Positions 59,828-64,000 of a stretch of 64,000 nt of DNA are shown here, one piece after another; the stretch's first letter is position 1, and each line of letters opens with the position of its first letter. This stretch comes from Acidovorax sp. Leaf191 (GTDB lineage Bacteria > Pseudomonadota > Gammaproteobacteria > Burkholderiales > Burkholderiaceae_C), in contig NZ_LMPT01000001.1 of assembly GCF_001424425.1 (NCBI RefSeq), positions 109,371 to 173,370 of the forward strand, in the 5' to 3' direction. The notes under the pieces are model-generated. The model ran no database searches and had not been told where the DNA came from. It saw only the letters and a program-made list of their open reading frames with translations. Made by a program: the position numbers and the translations under genes.

Positions 59828-60616
59828 CTACACGGCCGGGGGCGGCGGCAGCGGCACCACCTTGCGCCGCGGGTGCAGCAGCCGCGCGCGGTCGGCCCAC
59901 AGCGGCGGCAGCGAGAGCACCAGAAGCACGAGCGCCAGCGGCACCACGAAGACAAAACCCACGCGGCTGAAGCCCGCCGCGCCCGCGATGCCGCCCACCA
60001 GGAACATGCCCAGCAGCCCCGCGAAGAGCCGCAGGCGCATCTGGTTGGCCCGCACCTGCGACTCGGGCGCGGTGCCGGTGCGGTTCCAGTAGAGCATCTT
60101 GCCCAGCTCGATGCCCAGGTCGGTCACCACGCCGGTCATGTGCGTGGTGCGGATCTGCGACGACGACATCTTGGTCACCGTGGCGTTCTGCAGGCCCATG
60201 ATGAACGACAGCAGCAGCACCGTGACCGGCACCGCGAACGGCGTGGGCCAGCTCAGCGTGATCGCGCCCACCAGGCCGAACACCAGCATGAGCACGGCCA
60301 CCAGCAGCAGGGGCAGCGCATAGCTGCTGTGCAGGCGCCGCTGCCGCGCCCAGTTCACCATCACCGACGTGGTCGCCGCGCCGCACAGGAAGGCCAGCAG
60401 CGCACCCACGGCGCCCAGCACCAAGGCCATGTTGCCCAGCACCAGGCTGTCGGCCAGCATGGAGACGAAGCCCGTCATGTGCGATGTGTACAGGTGCACC
60501 ACCAGGAAGCCCCCGGCATTGACCGCGCCCGCGTTGAAGGCCAGCAGCAGGCCCAGCACGCGGTTGCTCGCCACCGTGCGGTGGTGCCCCGTCAGGTGGC
60601 GCAGATGTCGTCGCAT
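59828..60616 (-). CDS. YoaK family DUF1275 membrane protein
   Basis: A 262-residue protein from ATG 60616; GTG 60634, only 9 bp after the glcE stop, is also possible. About six hydrophobic helices. DUF1275 signatures are LLAFNAGAVNAGGFLVVHLY, SHMTGFVSMLADSL and QNATVTKMSSSQIRTTHMTG. Function is unknown (a small-molecule channel or transporter is suggested by the fold). It sits between glcE and glcF on the same strand and is probably co-transcribed. Confidence 0.9.
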   Translation of the reverse strand: MRRHLRHLTGHHRTVASNRVLGLLLAFNAGAVNAGGFLVVHLYTSHMTGFVSMLADSLVLGNMALVLGAVGALLAFLCGAATTSVMVNWARQRRLHSSYALPLLLVAVLMLVFGLVGAITLSWPTPFAVPVTVLLLSFIMGLQNATVTKMSSSQIRTTHMTGVVTDLGIELGKMLYWNRTGTAPESQVRANQMRLRLFAGLLGMFLVGGIAGAAGFSRVGFVFVVPLALVLLVLSLPPLWADRARLLHPRRKVVPLPPPPAV

Positions 60617-60643
60617 GGCGTTGGCAGCAAGCACGTCCCGGGC

Positions 60644-61768
60644 CTACCAGGCCTGCGCCATGCGGCCGGGGTTGAAGATGCCCGCCGGGTCGAAGCTGTG
60701 CTTGAGGCGGGCGTGGATCTGCTCCAGCGCGCGGGATGGCGAGCCAGAATGGCCGCTACCGCTTTCTGGATCAGCGCCAGAAGCTATGAAAACAGTAGCA
60801 CTCCCGCCCACGGCACGCGCAGCGTCGCGCAAGGCGTCGCCCGCCGAATCCGGTGCCTGCACCCAGCGCAGCGCGCCATGCCACTCGATGAGCGGCTGGG
60901 CCGCGGCGGGCAGGCTGAGCACCGGCGCGGTCTGCGGCAGCGACAGGCGCCACAGCGCGTGGCCGGGGCGCTGCGCGCGGTCGGTGAACCACGGCAGGGT
61001 CTGATCGCGGCAGGCGGTCCAGTCGGGCGCCGTGGTGGTGTTGTCAAGGCGCGTGCCGCCCATGCTGCGGCAGGCGGCCTCCACGGCCGCCACGGCGCCG
61101 CGCAGGCGCACGTAGAGCGTGCCCACAGCCCCGTCCTGCACCCAGCAGCTGGCGTTCAAAGGCAGCGGCTGGCCGCCCCAGGCGTGCAGCTTGCGCAGCG
61201 CGTCGGCCTGGTTGCATTCAAAGCGCAGCGTAGCCTCGGCCGGGGCGACCGGCAGCACCTTGAGGCTGACCTCGGTGAGCAGCCCGAGCGTGCCCCAGGC
61301 GCCCGCCATGAGGCGTGACACGTCGTAGCCCGCGACGTTCTTCATCACCTGGCCGCCAAAGCTGAGCAGCTCCGCGCGGCCGTTGAGCAGCGTGACGCCC
61401 AGCATGTAGTCGCGCACCGCACCCACGCTGGCACGCGCCGGGCCCGACAAACCCGCGGCGACCATGCCGCCCACGGTGGCGGCGTCCGAGGGCGCCTGGG
61501 CGAAATGCGGGGGCTCGAACGGCAGGCACTGGCCCTGTGCGGCCAGCGCGGCCTCCAGCTCGGCCAGCGGGGTGCCGGCGCGCACGGTGACGACCAGTTC
61601 GCTGGGCTCGTAGCTCACGATGCCGCGCAAGGTGCGGGTGTCGAGCACCTCGCCATGCAGCGCCAGGCCATGGAAGTCCTTGGTGCCTCCACCGCGGATG
61701 CGCAAGGGCGTCTGGTCGGCGGCGGCTGCGCGCACACGGTCGGCGATCTGGGCAAGGGCGTGGTCCAT
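60644..61768 (-). CDS. glcE: Glycolate oxidase FAD-binding subunit GlcE
   Basis: A 374-residue FAD_binding_4 protein from ATG 61768. The FAD-contact region is LRIRGGGTKDF and TVGGMVAAGLSGPARASVGAVRD-type sequence (split across about 100-122), with NVAGYDVSRLMAGAWGTLG later. The end is FDPAGIFNPGRM, typical of the family. Residues about 323-340 (VFIASGADPESGSG) are encoded by a copy of the dispersed palindromic repeat. It works with GlcD and GlcF; glcD is not in the window, although glcE would normally follow it. Confidence 0.94.
   Translation of the reverse strand: MDHALAQIADRVRAAAADQTPLRIRGGGTKDFHGLALHGEVLDTRTLRGIVSYEPSELVVTVRAGTPLAELEAALAAQGQCLPFEPPHFAQAPSDAATVGGMVAAGLSGPARASVGAVRDYMLGVTLLNGRAELLSFGGQVMKNVAGYDVSRLMAGAWGTLGLLTEVSLKVLPVAPAEATLRFECNQADALRKLHAWGGQPLPLNASCWVQDGAVGTLYVRLRGAVAAVEAACRSMGGTRLDNTTTAPDWTACRDQTLPWFTDRAQRPGHALWRLSLPQTAPVLSLPAAAQPLIEWHGALRWVQAPDSAGDALRDAARAVGGSATVFIASGADPESGSGHSGSPSRALEQIHARLKHSFDPAGIFNPGRMAQAW
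60750..60802 (-). repeat. Dispersed palindromic repeat, copy F, inside glcE
   Basis: Minus-strand reading: TTTTCATAGCTTCTGGCGCT, GATC, CAGAAAGCGGTAGCGGCC, ATT. The arms AGCTTCTGGCGCT/AGAAAGCGGT keep the family order. The glcE frame stays open through it. Confidence 0.75.
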
Positions 61769-62101
61769 GCCTGGGATCGTAGCGGCAGGCACCTGCCGTG
61801 CGACGGCCTGGGCGCGTGAATTTTTTGAACAGCGCGCTGCAATTCGGCGGAGGTTGCCTTGGCCGCTGAAGATGCGGCGCTCGCCTTGGCGGCGTTCAAG
61901 CGGGCGTTCAGGGAGCGCTCAAGGGGCGTTCAAGGGGCGATCAGGTGGTCAGCGTGCGGGGCTGCACGGGTCTGCAGGCCCCGCCGCACGCGAAAAAAGC
62001 CCGCCAGGGCGGCGGGCTGAAGAACCAAGAGGAGTCACTCGCTTGTTCTTGTTGCAACGCTGCGGTGCCACCAGACACCGCAGCGCATCGGGCTGACGGG
62101 A
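61769..62101. other. Gene-free gap between glcE and amtB
   Basis: It contains the amtB terminator and a GC-rich stretch with short repeated GTTCAAGGGGCG units (about 61915-61941). It probably holds the glcE promoter. No glcD fragment and no convincing small gene are visible. Confidence 0.7.
61993..62018 (-). terminator. Rho-independent terminator of the glnK-amtB operon
   Basis: On the minus strand: AGCCCGCC, loop GCCCT, GGCGGGCT, then six T residues, 84 bp past the amtB stop. Confidence 0.92.
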
Positions 62102-63538
62102 TCAGCGGTTGTACGCCGTCTCTCCGTGCGACGTGATGTCCAGACCTTCGCGCTCGGCTTCTTCCGAGACACGCAGGCCCACCAGCAGGTCGGCGATCTT
62201 GTAGGCGATGAACGCCACGACGCCGGACCACACGATGGTGAACAGCACGCTCTTGACCTGGATCCACACCTGGGCACCCATCGAGAACGTGTCGGGCGTC
62301 AGGCCGCCGGTACCACCCAGGCTTTGCGATGCGAACACACCGGTCAGGATGGCACCCAGGATGCCGCCCACACCGTGCACGCCGAACACGTCGAATGCAT
62401 CGTCCACGTTGAGCAGGCGCTTGAGGCCACCCACACCCCACAGGCAGACCACACCGGCCAGCAGGCCCAGCACGATGGAACCCATGGGGCCCACGAAGCC
62501 AGCGGCAGGCGTCACGGCCACGAGGCCGGCCACGGCACCGGAGGCGGCGCCCAGCATGGAAGCCTTGCCCTTGTGCAGCGCTTCACCAGCGATCCAGCTC
62601 AGCGTGGCAGCGGCAGTGGCCAGCACGGTGTTCACGAAGGCCAGGCCGGCGCCAGCGTTGGCGGCACCTGCGGAGCCGGCGTTGAAGCCGAACCAGCCCA
62701 CCCACAGCAGCGAGGCACCGACCATGGTCAGCGTCAGGCTGTGGGGCGTGAGGGCTTCCTTGCCGAAGCCGATGCGCTTGCCCACCATGTACGCGCCCAC
62801 CAGGCCGGCGATACCGGCGTTGATGTGCACCACGGTGCCGCCTGCGAAGTCCAGTGCGCCGTCAGCCGCCAGCAGGCCGCCGCCCCACACGATGTGGGCC
62901 ATGGGCACGTAGCTGAAGGTGAACCACAGCACCGAGAAGATCAGCACGGCGGAGAACTTGATGCGCTCTGCGAACGAACCGACGACCAGTGCCACGGTGA
63001 TGGCCGCGAACGTGCCCTGGAACGCGATGAACACGTACTCGGGGATGGTGATCAGCGCGCCGAAGGTCTCCTGGGTCACGCCCTTGAGGAAGATCTTCTG
63101 GAAGCCGCCGAAGAACTTGCCCTCGCCGGAGAACGCCAGGCTGTAGCCGTAGATGGCCCACAGCAGGGAGATCAGCGAGAACACCACGAAGACCTGCATC
63201 AGCACCGACAGCATGTTCTTGCTGCGGCCCAGGCCGCCGTAGAACAGCGCCAGGCCGGGGATGGTCATCAGGATCACAAGCAGCGTGGAGGTCAGCATCC
63301 AGGCGGTGTCGCCGGAGTCGATCTTGGGCACGGGTGCGGCAGGGGCGGCCTCGGAGGCCGCAGCGGCGGGTGCCGGTGCAGCGACAGGTGCGGCGGCGGG
63401 GGCTGGCGCAGCGGCAGCAGGCGCGGCTTCTGCGGGGGCCGATGCCGCGGCATCAGCAGCAGGGGCCTGGGCCAGCACGGCGGACCCGCCGGACAGCAGA
63501 CTCAACCCCAGTACGAAGGAAGCAAGCAGTTTTTTCAT
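62102..63538 (-). CDS. amtB: Ammonium transporter AmtB with signal peptide
   Basis: A 478-residue protein with a cleavable signal peptide (cut near AVLAQ, residue 24), an unusual Ala/Pro-rich segment of about 50 residues (24-74), then 11 TM helices. Pore residues include the twin histidines in GGTVVHINAG and FGVHGVGGILG, and the family signature DFAGGTVVH. It conducts ammonia/ammonium inward and is blocked by GlnK when nitrogen is plentiful. glnK precedes it by 34 bp on the same strand. Confidence 0.95.
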   Translation of the reverse strand: MKKLLASFVLGLSLLSGGSAVLAQAPAADAAASAPAEAAPAAAAPAPAAAPVAAPAPAAAASEAAPAAPVPKIDSGDTAWMLTSTLLVILMTIPGLALFYGGLGRSKNMLSVLMQVFVVFSLISLLWAIYGYSLAFSGEGKFFGGFQKIFLKGVTQETFGALITIPEYVFIAFQGTFAAITVALVVGSFAERIKFSAVLIFSVLWFTFSYVPMAHIVWGGGLLAADGALDFAGGTVVHINAGIAGLVGAYMVGKRIGFGKEALTPHSLTLTMVGASLLWVGWFGFNAGSAGAANAGAGLAFVNTVLATAAATLSWIAGEALHKGKASMLGAASGAVAGLVAVTPAAGFVGPMGSIVLGLLAGVVCLWGVGGLKRLLNVDDAFDVFGVHGVGGILGAILTGVFASQSLGGTGGLTPDTFSMGAQVWIQVKSVLFTIVWSGVVAFIAYKIADLLVGLRVSEEAEREGLDITSHGETAYNR

Positions 63539-63572
63539 GGCATTTCTCTGGTGTCTGTGGCAACCGGGCCCT

Positions 63573-64000
<428 letters not shown>

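Noticed and set aside
61815..61935. Small Ala-rich frame upstream of glcE on the minus strand
   Set aside because: No ATG or GTG start with a ribosome site, short and low complexity. Not a glcD remnant either, since no FAD-domain motif appears.

Overview
The window is high-GC DNA with the gene content of a beta-proteobacterium of the family Comamonadaceae, most likely Acidovorax or a close relative. The evidence is the protein families (AmpG-like permease, YbfB/YjiJ-type MFS, DUF4124, the GlnK/AmtB pair beside a porin-like tail) and three families of dispersed intergenic repeats that I recognise as typical of this family. I saw no rRNA, tRNA or CRISPR array. All functional calls come from reading the sequence; no database search was run.

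Left edge (1-2355): the tail of an ATGA-coupled operon for a bacterial ubiquitin-like conjugation system. It has the C-terminus of an E2-like protein, a JAB (JAMM) deubiquitinase fused to an E1-like adenylyltransferase, and a DUF6527 protein. It ends at a roughly 260-bp IS-end-like remnant, which looks like the edge of a genomic island. The ubiquitin-like modifier gene should lie just outside the window.

2356-19132 is chromosomal backbone: an MBL-fold hydrolase, a diguanylate cyclase, a Tat-exported M48 protease, an AmpG-like permease, a NarL-type two-component pair, a PhoD-like phosphatase fused to an alpha/beta hydrolase, a lipoprotein, an OmpR-type two-component pair, a divergent MFS/LysR pair and nitronate monooxygenase. 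19490-24588 holds a cell-surface polysaccharide/LPS cluster (two glycosyltransferases and an O-antigen ligase), a zinc-finger protein and IlvE.

24816-41769 is more backbone: a chemoreceptor, RadA, an aldolase, a ketopantoate reductase-like enzyme, GST, a peptide-binding protein, a divergent LysE/ArgP pair, a siderophore-interacting protein divergent from a MarR regulator across a large palindrome, alanine racemase, LplT, an EamA transporter and glutathione peroxidase.

42025-53786 is accessory and dedicated to interbacterial weapons. It has a secreted protein overlapping a small Cys/His amidase-like protein, a lipoprotein, then an orphan type VI secretion cargo module on the minus strand: VgrG, an Eag (DUF1795) chaperone, a 1644-residue prePAAR/PAAR RHS toxin, and an AT-rich putative immunity gene starting 2 bp after the toxin stop.

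53992-64000 returns to backbone: GNAT, a WYL regulator with a GyrI-like gene and paired palindromic operators, DUF2798, an alpha/beta hydrolase, a ProQ/FinO RNA chaperone, glycolate oxidase subunits GlcE and GlcF flanking a DUF1275 membrane gene, AmtB and GlnK, and the last codons of a probable porin.
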